Numbered from the stretch's first letter, positions 16,275 to 24,864 are shown. The stretch: DNA of 64,000 nucleotides from Desulfovibrio sp. (GCA_030145055.1 JAQYWK010000002.1:720814-784813); one strand, 5' to 3'. Program-made: numbers and translations. Notes: generated by a model not told the origin, from the letters alone.

Positions 16275-17047
16275 TGATCAAATTAGCATTGTTAATTTTC
16301 TTAGCCGGATTTGTAATCTGGTTTGTCTGGGCGTATCGGCGTGAAAACGGCTGGCAAGGCGTGAAAGTATTTGAGACAGACGAATGCTCTGGATACCAGA
16401 GCCGCATATATCGCTTTTTCACTAAGAAAAGGCTTCCGTGGGCTGATGAATGCGTTCTGCACGACGTTTATTATCATGCTGGCGGAAGTGCCGCACTGAG
16501 GCTTGAGGCAGATAAAAAACTTAAAGCTGGCGTTGTAAAATGTGGATATCCATTCTGGGCTTTGGCAATGTATGCCGTCATTCGTCTAGGCGGGGTCTGG
16601 TGGCTCCCAACGACTTATCGTTGGAATTACGGAACCGCGTATCAGTTGCCTTGGAATATCCGCACTGAAGACGGTAGCGTAGCGCGAATTGAACGCACTT
16701 GGGTGCAGTTTTTTAAAAAGCCTATTTTCGGCAAGACTGTGTGGACAACCGACAATGAAGGCGTGAAACATTACACCAGCGCGGAGTATTACAAATTGCC
16801 ATACTTACCGGAATGCATCTGCAATCTGGTTAAGCGCCATGAGTCTGGTCATCTAGCGGGAATCAAAGGCAGTTGGAAATGCTTAGATATTATGTGGGAA
16901 GCACCTGGTAAAATGGCTGACACGATCTGGGAAAAGCTGGCTATGATTGTTGTTGGGCCTGTGGTGCTTGTTCGGTTATGGGTGACTGGTAGTTGGTTTA
17001 GTAAAAAGAATCAGGCTGTGCTTGAGAAAAGCTCCGCGACAGTGTAA
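16274..17047 (+). CDS. Membrane-anchored phage protein with PLA2-like and HEXXH motifs
   Basis: This 257-aa protein has an N-terminal transmembrane segment (IKLALLIFLAGFVIWFVWAY). Residues ~52-80 read ADECVLHDVYYHAGG followed by LEADKKLKAGV. This resembles the HD-centred active site of the phospholipase A2-like/DUF1353 phage proteins. A separate HESGH (~196-200) fits the HEXXH zinc-protease pattern. A second hydrophobic stretch lies at ~222-240. It is the last late gene before the terminator. A role in cell entry or lipid/peptide hydrolysis is possible but unproven; the two motifs might be coincidental. Confidence 0.45.
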   Translation: MIKLALLIFLAGFVIWFVWAYRRENGWQGVKVFETDECSGYQSRIYRFFTKKRLPWADECVLHDVYYHAGGSAALRLEADKKLKAGVVKCGYPFWALAMYAVIRLGGVWWLPTTYRWNYGTAYQLPWNIRTEDGSVARIERTWVQFFKKPIFGKTVWTTDNEGVKHYTSAEYYKLPYLPECICNLVKRHESGHLAGIKGSWKCLDIMWEAPGKMADTIWEKLAMIVVGPVVLVRLWVTGSWFSKKNQAVLEKSSATV

Positions 17048-17077
17048 ATTGAGGCTGGAAGAAATTCCGATACCCTA

Positions 17078-17122
17078 AAAAATCCCCCGCCGCTCATTGT
17101 GAGTGACGGGGGATTTTTTTTT
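17078..17122. terminator. Bidirectional intrinsic terminator closing the late operon
   Basis: AAAAAATCCCCCG and a complementary CGGGGGATTTTTTTTT flank a short internal stem-loop. A T-run follows the hairpin in both directions, so it can stop rightward late transcription and leftward transcription from the TPR genes. Confidence 0.88.
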
Positions 17123-17193
17123 ATGGCCTCATACGCTTTTGCTTCGTCTGAGAGTCCGCCCATTCTATTTTATCCCTTTAGATTTTGATAATT

Positions 17194-18957
17194 CTAATTG
17201 TCTTTCTGTGCGGAAAGATCATCAAGCATGCCTTGAACTAGTTCAATCTTCGCGGCTGCTCCGACCTCTTTATAAATATCTAACGACTTGTTCCAAAATT
17301 CCTTAGTTCCCTCAAGGTCGCCCTGAGCTATGCGGATTAGTCCGAGGTTGCCGTAATCCTTCGCTATGCCTTCTTTATTCCCCCGTTCTCTATTAATTTT
17401 CAGAGCTTTTAGCTGATACTCCTCAGCTCCCTCAAGGTCGCCTTGAATTTGGCGGTTGTTGCCGAGGTTGGAGTAATTTATCGCTATACCTTCTATGTAC
17501 CCCAGTTCTTGATCAATCTTCAGAGCTTTAAGAAAATATTCATCAGCCCCCTCAAGATCTCCCTGAACTTGGCGGATGATGCCGAGGTTGGTGTAATTTA
17601 TCGCTATACCGTGTTTATTTCCCAGTTCTCTATTAATGTTCAGCGATTTCAGTTGATATTCATCAGCACCCTCAAAGTCACCCTGATTTTTGCGGATGAC
17701 GCCGAGGTTGGCGTAATTTGTAGCTATACCGTGTTTGTTTCCCAGCTCTCTACTTATTTTCAGAGATTTTAGTTGATATTCCTCAGCACCTTTAAGGTCG
17801 CCCTGAATTCCACGGATATTGCCGAGGTTGGAGTAATTTATCGCCATACCTTCTATGTATCTCAGTTCTTCGTTAAACTTTAGAGACTTTAGATAGAATT
17901 CCTCAGCACCCTCAAGGTCGTCTTTAATTTGGCGGTTGTTGCCGAGGTTGGTATAATCCGCTGCTATGCCTTCTATGTATCCCAGCTCTTTGTGAATTTT
18001 CAAAGCTTTGAGATAATATTCCTCAGCACCCTCAAGGTCGCCCTGAGTTTGGCGGATGTTGCCAAGGTTGGCGTAATTTGCTGCAATACCTTCTTTGCGC
18101 CCCAGTACTCTATTAATTTTCAGAGCTTTTAGCTGATACTCCTCAGCCCCCTCAAGGTCGCCTTGATTTTCGTGGATGTTACCTAGGTTGGTGTAAGCCT
18201 TGGCTATACCTTGTTTGTATCCCTGTTCTTCGTGAATTTTTAGAGCCTTGCGCTGATATTTCTCAGCCCCTTCAGGGTCGCCCTGAGTTTGGCGGATTAT
18301 GCCGATATTGCCGTAAACGGCAGCTTCTAGCTCTTTGTCGTTTGTAGACTTGGCTAACCTTAAGACTTCTTTGTGAGCGGCAGTTGCTTCATCCAGTTTT
18401 CCGATTCTAAGGAGTAAAGATCCTAACATGTTCCAGCCCACGGCATTATCCGGATCAAGTTCAACTGATTTTTGATAGGCATCAATGCCTTCCTGAGTAT
18501 TATTTAGATATGCTAAAGCCCCTAAGCGGCGATAAGCTTGAGCTGCTTTGGCCTTTTCGAAAGTAGAATTTTTAAGACTCTTTTCAGCTATATTGCGAAA
18601 TATATCTTTTGCTTTGTCTGGATTACCAGCAACAAGTTCACGTTCTGCTTCGGCAGCAAGTTTTGCTGTGCCATCATGCTTTTCTAAGTATCGCAAACCT
18701 TCAACAGCATCTTTTAGAGCGCTGATTTCTTTGTCTTTGTCTTTGATGGATTGATTAGCTTCGAGAAGGCGATCTCGGTTGTCGTTTGAGCTGTTAGCTA
18801 GTGCTATGGCTATTTCTTCTGGTGTGTTGCGGACATCTTTGAATAAAGTTTTGTCTGCCACAAAAAAAAGAGTTGAGACAATTACTGATAGGACTATTCC
18901 CCAAAAGGCCAGTTTATCCCCACGCGTCCATGTTCTAAATATCGTCATCTTAACCAT
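17194..18957 (-). CDS. Membrane-anchored TPR protein with nine 40-aa repeats
   Basis: This 587-aa protein has an N-terminal transmembrane helix (~16-36, LAFWGIVLSVIVSTLFFVAD), a coiled coil (~55-90, DKDKEISALKDAVEGL), a first set of canonical TPRs (~150-220), then nine near-identical 40-residue units of the kinesin-light-chain type (consensus G-IRQ-QGDLEGAEEYYLKALKI). TPR arrays bind protein partners; no catalytic domain is present. The array would lie on the side of the membrane opposite the short N-terminus. An internal ATG three codons later is also possible. It shares N-terminal features with the two genes upstream (FR-W----KLA--GIVL), so the three arose by duplication. It is cargo rather than phage structure. 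Confidence 0.8.
   Translation of the reverse strand: MVKMTIFRTWTRGDKLAFWGIVLSVIVSTLFFVADKTLFKDVRNTPEEIAIALANSSNDNRDRLLEANQSIKDKDKEISALKDAVEGLRYLEKHDGTAKLAAEAERELVAGNPDKAKDIFRNIAEKSLKNSTFEKAKAAQAYRRLGALAYLNNTQEGIDAYQKSVELDPDNAVGWNMLGSLLLRIGKLDEATAAHKEVLRLAKSTNDKELEAAVYGNIGIIRQTQGDPEGAEKYQRKALKIHEEQGYKQGIAKAYTNLGNIHENQGDLEGAEEYQLKALKINRVLGRKEGIAANYANLGNIRQTQGDLEGAEEYYLKALKIHKELGYIEGIAADYTNLGNNRQIKDDLEGAEEFYLKSLKFNEELRYIEGMAINYSNLGNIRGIQGDLKGAEEYQLKSLKISRELGNKHGIATNYANLGVIRKNQGDFEGADEYQLKSLNINRELGNKHGIAINYTNLGIIRQVQGDLEGADEYFLKALKIDQELGYIEGIAINYSNLGNNRQIQGDLEGAEEYQLKALKINRERGNKEGIAKDYGNLGLIRIAQGDLEGTKEFWNKSLDIYKEVGAAAKIELVQGMLDDLSAQKDN
17240..18325 (-). repeat. 120-bp tandem repeat array encoding TPR units
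   Basis: Nine tandem 120-bp units with recurring blocks such as CTCAAGGTCGCCCTGA and GCCGAGGTTGG at a fixed 120-nt period. Each encodes one 40-aa TPR. The strong DNA similarity would allow unit gain or loss by slippage or recombination. End positions are approximate. Confidence 0.8.
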
Positions 18958-18998
18958 CCATTATACTTTTTCTATTTAAGAATCGGAATCAAAAGAGT

Positions 18999-20276
18999 TT
19001 AATTGTCTTTCTGTGCAATAAATTCATCCAACCAGCCTTGAATCTGTTCAACCATCGGGCCTGCACCGATATCTTTATAAAGAGCTAGAGATTTGTTCCA
19101 AAACACCTTAGCCCCCTTAAGGTCGCCCTGATTTTGGCGAATGATGCCGATGTTGCCGTAATTCGCAGCCATGCCTTCTTTGTGTCCGAGATCTTCATTA
19201 ATTTTCAGAGATATTAGGTAGAATTTCTCAGCTCCACCAAGGTCGCCTTGAGTTGCGCGGATTAAGCCGAGGTTGCCATAATTCGCAGCCATGCCCTCTT
19301 TACGTCCGAGTGCTGCATTAATTTTTAGAGATTGTAGATACAATTCCTCGGCTACACCAAGGTCGCCTTGAGTTGCGCGGATTAAGCCGAGATTTTCGTA
19401 TTGAATTGCCATGTTTTCTTTATCACCCAGATTTTTGTTAATTATCTGAGCCTTAAGGTAATATTCCTCAGCTCCATTAAGGTCGCCCTGAGTTCTGCGG
19501 ATGACACCAAGGTTTCCGTATTGAATTGCCATACCTTCTTTGTGTCCGAGTTCTTCATTAATTTTCAGAGATTTTAGATATAATTCCTCAGCCCCATCAA
19601 GGTCACCCTGAGTTTTGAGGATGTTGCCAATATTTCCGTAGCTCACAGCTAATAGACCTTTTTCTTTTGTAGTTTTGCCACGAATTAAGGCTTCTTTGTA
19701 TGCTGCGAGAGCTTCATCCATTTTTCCAAGTCGTTCCAACAAAAGCCCTAAGCGATTCCACCCAACTATGTTTTGTGGGTCTAGTTCAATTGACTTTGTA
19801 TAGGATTCAAGCGCTTCTTGTGTGTTGCTCATAAATGCTAATGCGCCTATATTTCGGTATGTTTGAGCTGTTTCTATTTTGAAATTTTGAATTTCATTAT
19901 TTGATTTTAAAAGTCTTTGTTTAGCAATTTGTCGGAAGAGTTCTTTTGCCTTCTCGGGATTACCTGCAACAAGTTCGCGCTCCGCTTCGGATGCTAGTTT
20001 TGCAGTGTCATCTTGTTTTTCCAAATTCCGCAAACCTTCAATAGCATCTTTCAGGGCTCGTATTTCTTCGTCTTTGGATTGAATGCTTTCTAGAAGATAT
20101 TTTGAACTACTTGCCAACTCTCTGGCTACTTCATCCGGAGTACTACGTTTATCTTCATTTTGTATAATAAACTTAACCAACATAAACATTGAAACTATAC
20201 TTAAAATCACAACTATAGACGCAAGCCTTATTGTGTGTTTTCTACCCCAAATACTAGATATAAGCATATTAAACAT
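18999..20276 (-). CDS. Membrane-anchored TPR protein, paralogue with five 40-aa repeats
   Basis: This 425-aa protein has the same plan as its downstream paralogue: N-terminal transmembrane helix (~18-38, ASIVVILSIVSMFMLVKFII), coiled coil (SKDEEIRALKDAIEGLRNLE), a linker with AERELVAGNPEKAKELFRQI, canonical TPRs, then five 40-residue units (GLIRATQGDLG-AE---L-SLKIN). The region from SKDEE to the first TPRs is nearly the same as in the 587-aa protein, showing recent duplication. No catalytic motif is seen. Confidence 0.78.
   Translation of the reverse strand: MFNMLISSIWGRKHTIRLASIVVILSIVSMFMLVKFIIQNEDKRSTPDEVARELASSSKYLLESIQSKDEEIRALKDAIEGLRNLEKQDDTAKLASEAERELVAGNPEKAKELFRQIAKQRLLKSNNEIQNFKIETAQTYRNIGALAFMSNTQEALESYTKSIELDPQNIVGWNRLGLLLERLGKMDEALAAYKEALIRGKTTKEKGLLAVSYGNIGNILKTQGDLDGAEELYLKSLKINEELGHKEGMAIQYGNLGVIRRTQGDLNGAEEYYLKAQIINKNLGDKENMAIQYENLGLIRATQGDLGVAEELYLQSLKINAALGRKEGMAANYGNLGLIRATQGDLGGAEKFYLISLKINEDLGHKEGMAANYGNIGIIRQNQGDLKGAKVFWNKSLALYKDIGAGPMVEQIQGWLDEFIAQKDN
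19035..19640 (-). repeat. 120-bp tandem repeats in the second TPR gene
   Basis: Five 120-bp units with recurring AAGGTCGCCTTGAGTTGCGCGG (in two parts: AAGGTCGCCTTG and GTTGCGCGG) and ATTAAGCCGAG blocks. They are related to the array in the adjacent gene, so inter-gene recombination is possible. End positions are approximate. Confidence 0.7.
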
Positions 20277-20342
20277 CTCTATTTTTTAATAATTAGAATT
20301 GAGCCAAATATTTTATAATTTTTCTATTAAGCAGTGATTAAA

Positions 20343-21023
20343 TTAATTATCACTATAAGAATCAATTTCAATTATCAGGCTATTTATTTGTTCATACTGA
20401 GTTGTCATATGACTATTTATATAAATCAATCGAGCTTTTTTACCGTAATTAATAGCTTCATTAATTTTACCTTGATCTTTACGAATGATCATTTGATTAC
20501 AGTAGGAACTTGCTTCTAATTGCTCATCAGAACAAGCCTGAGCAATCTTCACAACTTTTTCGTATGTTATAACAGCTTCATCGTATCTTTTAAGTAGGTA
20601 AAGAACATGTCCAAGTTGCTTCCACCCTGAAGACTCTTGGGGGTCTAGTTCAACTGCTATTTGCAATAGAGTATATGCTGTCTCTAAATTTCTTAAATCT
20701 TTAAATAAATCTGTAGTAGCTGCTAGTCGTAATATCTGGGCTCTTTCTTTGCGATTAAGTTCTTCAGTCATTAAATTAGCTTTCAATTTAACAATTTCAT
20801 CTTCTTTCTGTTGGAGAACTATATTGGCCTTAGTTAGTTCTTCATCTTTTTTAAAAAAATGAGTCGAAAAATCTTCAATAAGGTTAAATGCCCTCAGATC
20901 TGGGCCACCGAAAGCGAAAGTTCCAACCCAAAGAAGAATCGCAACTGTTGGGGGGAGGACTATTCCCACAACAGCCAGTTTATTTGCAAGTTCCCAATTT
21001 CTAAAGCCCATTATAATAACCAT
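20343..21023 (-). CDS. Short membrane-anchored TPR-like protein, third paralogue
   Basis: This 226-aa protein begins MVIIMGFRNWELANKLAVVG, followed by a transmembrane helix (~18-38). A coiled coil (~55-90, KKDEELTKANIVLQQKEDEI) and two to three TPR-like helix pairs follow (ELDPQESSGWKQLGHVLYLL, AVITYEKVVKIAQAC). It lacks the 40-aa repeat array of its two neighbours. It is probably the first gene of a leftward three-gene cargo group, with the repressor gene beyond a terminator. Confidence 0.7.
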   Translation of the reverse strand: MVIIMGFRNWELANKLAVVGIVLPPTVAILLWVGTFAFGGPDLRAFNLIEDFSTHFFKKDEELTKANIVLQQKEDEIVKLKANLMTEELNRKERAQILRLAATTDLFKDLRNLETAYTLLQIAVELDPQESSGWKQLGHVLYLLKRYDEAVITYEKVVKIAQACSDEQLEASSYCNQMIIRKDQGKINEAINYGKKARLIYINSHMTTQYEQINSLIIEIDSYSDN

Positions 21024-21170
21024 ATAGAGTATATGTTTTTAGAAATAGCGAATCCAGCAACTGATTTAATCGGCTTGGTAAGTTCTGAAACATTATATAT
21101 GTCCCCAAATATTCAAAACCTTAAATTATCTATTGAGATTTTAATAATCTTTATAATTAATAAAAATCGC

Positions 21171-21211
21171 AAAAAAAATTGACCCACATGCCTTTGAAAC
21201 ATGCGGGCCAA
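21171..21211 (-). terminator. Intrinsic terminator after the repressor gene
   Basis: On the minus strand TTGGCCCGCATG pairs with CATGTGGGTCAA (two G-U pairs), followed by eight T. It lies 14 nt after the repressor stop and separates it from the TPR genes. Confidence 0.85.
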
Positions 21212-21224
21212 TCTGCTTTACGCT

Positions 21225-22052
21225 TTATCCAACGTCCTTCACATCGTCGTCGCCTTCTACCTTTCCCGCACTTGAATTATTCAATCCTGCAGTAGCAAGT
21301 CGAAAAACTTCCAGCCCTGATTCTGACCCGAACTTTTCCATCAACCGCTCTGCTTCTTTCATGCGTTCGATAGCAGGATCAATAGAAGACCCTACTTCCG
21401 GCAATAACTTCTTATGACGATCATGTTCATAAGGTTCGCCGTCATATAAATCACTATCAATATGCTCTACGGATTCGGCATTGGAAGGATTCGCGCACCC
21501 TTTCGGGTACTCATCTTCCTTTCTTTCCCTGCGGAGCCACATCAACGGCCCGTTCTGCTCGTATTGCCCTCTGGTCAGTAAGGGATACCCTATCTGAGCA
21601 ACTAAGAAATTTAAATTGACGCGATACCTCAGCGTCCAGTTCCGCAGAGCTGACGCTGGCGGCAAGATCTTGCCCTGCAACATGGCAGTTAATTCATCAT
21701 CCGTAATGCCGCCGATTTCCGCAAATGTTTCGGGAGTCGTCTTTAAATCCCCAGAGAGAACATCATTAAGAGTTCGGGCTAAATGACTATACTCAGGATT
21801 AACCTTTAGGTCACGCGGATCATTAGAAATAGATCCCTCTCCAAAGAGTAGCCAATGAGCTGAGATATTCAAACTCTTAGAAATTTTTGCCAAATCTTCC
21901 GCACTAGGCCGCTGACCACCATTCCAAGCAACCCACTTGTTTTTACTAACACCAATCAAGGCTTCAGCTTTGGCATAACTGAACTTCTGATCATTTTCGA
22001 CAAGTTTTTCTTTTGCTATTTCTGCAATTATTTCAAGCTGTTTTGACCACAT
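21225..22052 (-). CDS. Prophage repressor, CI-like HTH protein
   Basis: This 275-aa protein has an N-terminal helix-turn-helix (~28-75: KAEALIGVSKNKWVAWNGGQ, then ISKSLNISAHWLLFGEG), the lambda-repressor-like arrangement. A second HTH-like helix set follows at ~110-165 (IGGITDDELTAMLQGKILPP, YRVNLNFLVAQIG). The C-terminus is charged and disordered-looking, and no LexA/CI-type Ser-Lys peptidase is recognisable, so induction probably does not work by RecA-driven self-cleavage. It is transcribed away from the early operon across three operator-like sites, the classic lysis-lysogeny switch layout. Confidence 0.75.
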   Translation of the reverse strand: MWSKQLEIIAEIAKEKLVENDQKFSYAKAEALIGVSKNKWVAWNGGQRPSAEDLAKISKSLNISAHWLLFGEGSISNDPRDLKVNPEYSHLARTLNDVLSGDLKTTPETFAEIGGITDDELTAMLQGKILPPASALRNWTLRYRVNLNFLVAQIGYPLLTRGQYEQNGPLMWLRRERKEDEYPKGCANPSNAESVEHIDSDLYDGEPYEHDRHKKLLPEVGSSIDPAIERMKEAERLMEKFGSESGLEVFRLATAGLNNSSAGKVEGDDDVKDVG

Positions 22053-22070
22053 ATTAAATATATCTTGTGT

Positions 22071-22151
22071 TTAATAGAAATTTCTGTTGACTATTGGTAG
22101 TAATTTCTATTAAAAGTATTTTTACGAAGTTGATTTATTAGAAATCTCTAT
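22071..22151. promoter_or_regulatory. Lysogeny switch region with three operator-like sites and early promoter
   Basis: Three copies of TTAATAGAAATTnCT, centred on the palindrome AGAAATTTCT, lie between the divergent repressor and early genes: 22071-22085 (plus), 22099-22113 (minus) and 22137-22151 (plus, two mismatches). A rightward promoter candidate, TTGACT (22087-22092) with TATTAA (22109-22114, 16-bp spacer), overlaps the second site. Repressor bound there would block early transcription. Sites are seen; binding is inferred. Confidence 0.72.
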
Positions 22152-22183
22152 CAAGATTTTCTACACAAATGGAGTTCAATAGA

Positions 22184-22438
22184 ATGATTAACCAAACTAC
22201 AGCAGAAATGCAAACCAAGAAATTTAAGATATGGCTGTTGAAAAACGACAAAAACTATCATTGGGTTGCCGAAATCTTAGACGTTGGATCAAAGCGCGGA
22301 AACCAGATTGTCAATAAGGGTGTTTGTACCCCACAGCAACGCGCCGTCCTAGAAAAAGCAAAAGTACCAGCAGAATCACTCCCTATAGCGTCCCGAGGCA
22401 AAACTGGACCACTTCCTGCCAACGAAGCGAGGATATAA
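22184..22438 (+). CDS. Early small DNA-binding-like protein (Cro position)
   Basis: An 84-aa protein is read divergently from the repressor, where cro-type genes sit. The sequence KKFKIWLLKNDKNYHWVAEIL, then GSKRGNQIVNKG, looks like a short HTH, but no family is certain. The ATG at 22184 was chosen because GGAG lies 9 nt upstream; an in-frame ATG at 22169 lies too close to it. The stop is two bases before the ligase start. Confidence 0.55.
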   Translation: MINQTTAEMQTKKFKIWLLKNDKNYHWVAEILDVGSKRGNQIVNKGVCTPQQRAVLEKAKVPAESLPIASRGKTGPLPANEARI

Positions 22439-22440
22439 AC

Positions 22441-24246
22441 ATGTCTAAAACCGACCTCACCACCACCCTCCAAGCCGCAAACGAAGCATACCGCACTGGC
22501 AAGCCCGCCATGGACGACCATGTATATGATGCCATGCTGGACGAACTCCGCGCGACCGATCCCGAAAACAAATTTCTGCATGCGGTCGAGCCGGAAAAGT
22601 CTGACCGCCTCAAGGTCAAGCACTCCGCGCCCATGCTTTCTACTGAGAAGGCTTATACCATTGCTGAGATAGAAAAGTTTATTAGCCGGTGTGAAGCTGG
22701 AGCGCGTGAGATTGGGCTGACAGGACGAGTGCTTTACACTCTCACCCCCAAGCTGGACGGCATGGCGGCTAAAAGAAATGCACACCAGCTCGTTTCGCGC
22801 GGTGATGGGGAATACGGATTTGATATTTCTGACGCTTTTAGCCGTGGACTGAATCCAGATATCTATCCAAATAACTATGGCCCTGGTGAGATAGTTGTCT
22901 ACGAAGCTTTTTTTCATGCTCATTTGAAAAATGAATACAGCCATCCGCGAAACGTTGTTTCTGGTCTGATTTTGTCTACAGAAAAAAATGCCGAACGGGA
23001 CTCGATAATCAAAAAAGGTATGACCTTTATCAGCTTTCACGCTCTCAGAACGCTGAATGGCAAGCGATGCTATGGCGAGGATGTTTCGGAGAAATTGCTT
23101 ATTGCTCTTTCTGAAAAATACACCGAATGGGTTTACCCTGTTGATGGACTTGTCCTTGAGATTGTTGATCCTGAACTGAAAAAGAACCTCGGTGCTACAT
23201 CCCACCATCACCGCTGGCAAATCGCATTCAAATGCAAAGGCGAAACTGCCGAGACTACCGTCAAAGCTATTCGCTGGCAGGTCGGGCGCACTGGTGCAGT
23301 TACTCCGGTTATCAAGATTGAATCCATAAATATTTCTGGAGCCAATATCAGCAATGTGACAGGGCACAACGCCGCATACATAGAAGATAAATGTATCGGC
23401 GTTGGAACCCAGCTGCGCATTGTTCGGTCCGGCGAAGTGATTCCTAAAGTTGATGCAGTTTTGCAGACCACGACTACCCGCCTCCCTTCCAACTGCCCTG
23501 AATGCGGCGGCTGGCTCCATAGAAAAGGCGTGAATCTTGTTTGCGATGCTGAGAATTGTGTTGCGCGTCTGTGCCGCCAGAAAGAGCACTTTTTTAAGAC
23601 GCTTGATATCAAAGGATTCGGTCCTTCGACCGTTGAGAAAATGGCTACTGTCCCGCTCCATCATTTTTTCGACCAAATGGATGACGTGCATTATCACGGT
23701 TTTGGGTTCGGTATGAAGCAAAGTGTAAACCTGAATCGAGCAATTCAGGACCGAAAAGCGAATCCTGTCACCCCTGCTAAGTTCTTTGCCGCACTCGGCA
23801 TCGATGGGTTTGGCGAATCCACTGCTAAAAAGATTCTGTCTGAAATTTCTTTTGACGGACTGCTTTTCGCCACTCCTAACGTACTGATGAAAATACCTTC
23901 CATTGGTACGACTACAGCATCCAGCATTGTTGTCGGACTCCAAAATCACCTCGCCCTGATCGAAAAGCTCACGGACTACTTTAAGTTTGAAGTGGAACAA
24001 GAGCCGGAGTCCGGCAACCTTGCGAATATGTCTCTTGTGTTCACGGGTAAAATGGAAACAGGAAGCCGCAAGGATTGCGAAGCCCTCGCTATCCAGCACG
24101 GGGCTACTGTCCAAGGTTCCATTACCGCCACAACTACTCACCTGATTTGCGGCGCGAATGTCGGCAAAGCCAAAACGGACAAAGCCGCCAAGAGCGGAGC
24201 CGAGGTTTTGAGCGAGGCTGAGTTCCTCAATATGATTAAGAGTTAA
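22441..24246 (+). CDS. ligA: Phage NAD-dependent DNA ligase (LigA-like)
   Basis: This seals nicks using NAD+. The 601-aa protein has a shortened Ia-like N-terminus (residues ~10-40, DDHVYDAML), an adenylation domain with the lysine at K104 in TPKLDGMAA, and VDGLVLEI plus FKCKGE as later nucleotidyltransferase motifs. It then has an OB fold (VGRTGAVTPVIKI; RSGEVIPKV), a four-Cys zinc finger (CPECGG...CDAENC), helix-hairpin-helix repeats (FGPSTVEKMA; FGESTAKKIL; IPSIGTTTASSIV) and a C-terminal BRCT domain (SLVFTGKM...ATVQGSITATTTHLICG in parts). All domains are present, so it should be active. It is slightly shorter than chromosomal LigA. It follows the early promoter in one transcription unit. 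Confidence 0.92.
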   Translation: MSKTDLTTTLQAANEAYRTGKPAMDDHVYDAMLDELRATDPENKFLHAVEPEKSDRLKVKHSAPMLSTEKAYTIAEIEKFISRCEAGAREIGLTGRVLYTLTPKLDGMAAKRNAHQLVSRGDGEYGFDISDAFSRGLNPDIYPNNYGPGEIVVYEAFFHAHLKNEYSHPRNVVSGLILSTEKNAERDSIIKKGMTFISFHALRTLNGKRCYGEDVSEKLLIALSEKYTEWVYPVDGLVLEIVDPELKKNLGATSHHHRWQIAFKCKGETAETTVKAIRWQVGRTGAVTPVIKIESINISGANISNVTGHNAAYIEDKCIGVGTQLRIVRSGEVIPKVDAVLQTTTTRLPSNCPECGGWLHRKGVNLVCDAENCVARLCRQKEHFFKTLDIKGFGPSTVEKMATVPLHHFFDQMDDVHYHGFGFGMKQSVNLNRAIQDRKANPVTPAKFFAALGIDGFGESTAKKILSEISFDGLLFATPNVLMKIPSIGTTTASSIVVGLQNHLALIEKLTDYFKFEVEQEPESGNLANMSLVFTGKMETGSRKDCEALAIQHGATVQGSITATTTHLICGANVGKAKTDKAAKSGAEVLSEAEFLNMIKS

Positions 24247-24327
24247 ACCGTTAAGCATAACAGCAATAATACGGATTCTGAGAGCCATATCAACGTTGAA
24301 ATGGGCGTTTATTTAACGGAGCGAATA

Positions 24328-24744
24328 ATGACAAAAACATTGACCGAACTTTTACACGAAATAGTTCAAAACTCAGGATGCTCACGAGAAGTCGCTGAGG
24401 CTGTAGAAAAAAAATATCACGTCCTGCTCAATGAGCTGAACCCTGACAGTGACAGCCATAAACTCGGCGTGAATATGCTTATCCCGATTATGCGCATCTG
24501 CCGGACTTTAGAACCGCTCCATTTCTTAGCTAAAAAGTTTGGTGGCGTTTTCATCAAACTACCTGAAACGGACTCATGCGAACGGGACGTAATCAAGGTT
24601 GTGAAAGAATTCGGCGAATTCATTGCCGCTTATGGCGAGGGCATTGAAGACGGAAGCCTCAGCCGAAGCGACAAAGCGAAGATAAGCAAAGAGGGCCACG
24701 AAGCTCTGACAGCGATTCAAGAACTGCTCTGCAGTATAAAATAA
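24328..24744 (+). CDS. Early phage protein, unknown
   Basis: This 138-aa acidic helical protein starts at 24328, with GGAG six bases upstream (an ATG at 24301 has none). The sequence TLTELLHEIVQNSGCSREV and a C-terminal half with SRSDKAKISKEGHEAL give no family. Its position between ligase and other small early genes suggests a regulatory or replication accessory protein. Confidence 0.6.
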   Translation: MTKTLTELLHEIVQNSGCSREVAEAVEKKYHVLLNELNPDSDSHKLGVNMLIPIMRICRTLEPLHFLAKKFGGVFIKLPETDSCERDVIKVVKEFGEFIAAYGEGIEDGSLSRSDKAKISKEGHEALTAIQELLCSIK

Positions 24745-24748
24745 ATTT

Positions 24749-24838
24749 CCTGACCGAGAATTGCTTTCCCGTGCATTGGGCGCGGCGAAGCAACAGTAAG
24801 CATCATCGTAAATTTAATAAGTACTGATCCCGGTCAGG
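24749..24838 (+). other. Structured intergenic region with nested inverted repeats
   Basis: An outer 8-bp repeat CCTGACCG / CGGTCAGG (24749-24756, 24831-24838) encloses an inner TTGCTT / AAGCAA pair (24761-24766, 24788-24793). No T-run follows. It could be a leader structure, a protein-binding site or a small RNA. The following gene has a strong GGGGAGG ribosome-binding site. Confidence 0.4.
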
Positions 24839-24864
24839 ACTACTTTAAATCAGGGGAGGATTTC

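Noticed and set aside
17240..18325. Regular repeats that could suggest a CRISPR array
   Set aside because: The period is 120 bp with repeats throughout and no unique spacers; the units encode TPRs.
22258..24288. 676-codon open frame on the minus strand
   Set aside because: It is antisense to the NAD-dependent ligase, whose domains are all conserved; the reverse frame has no family pattern and an implausible composition.
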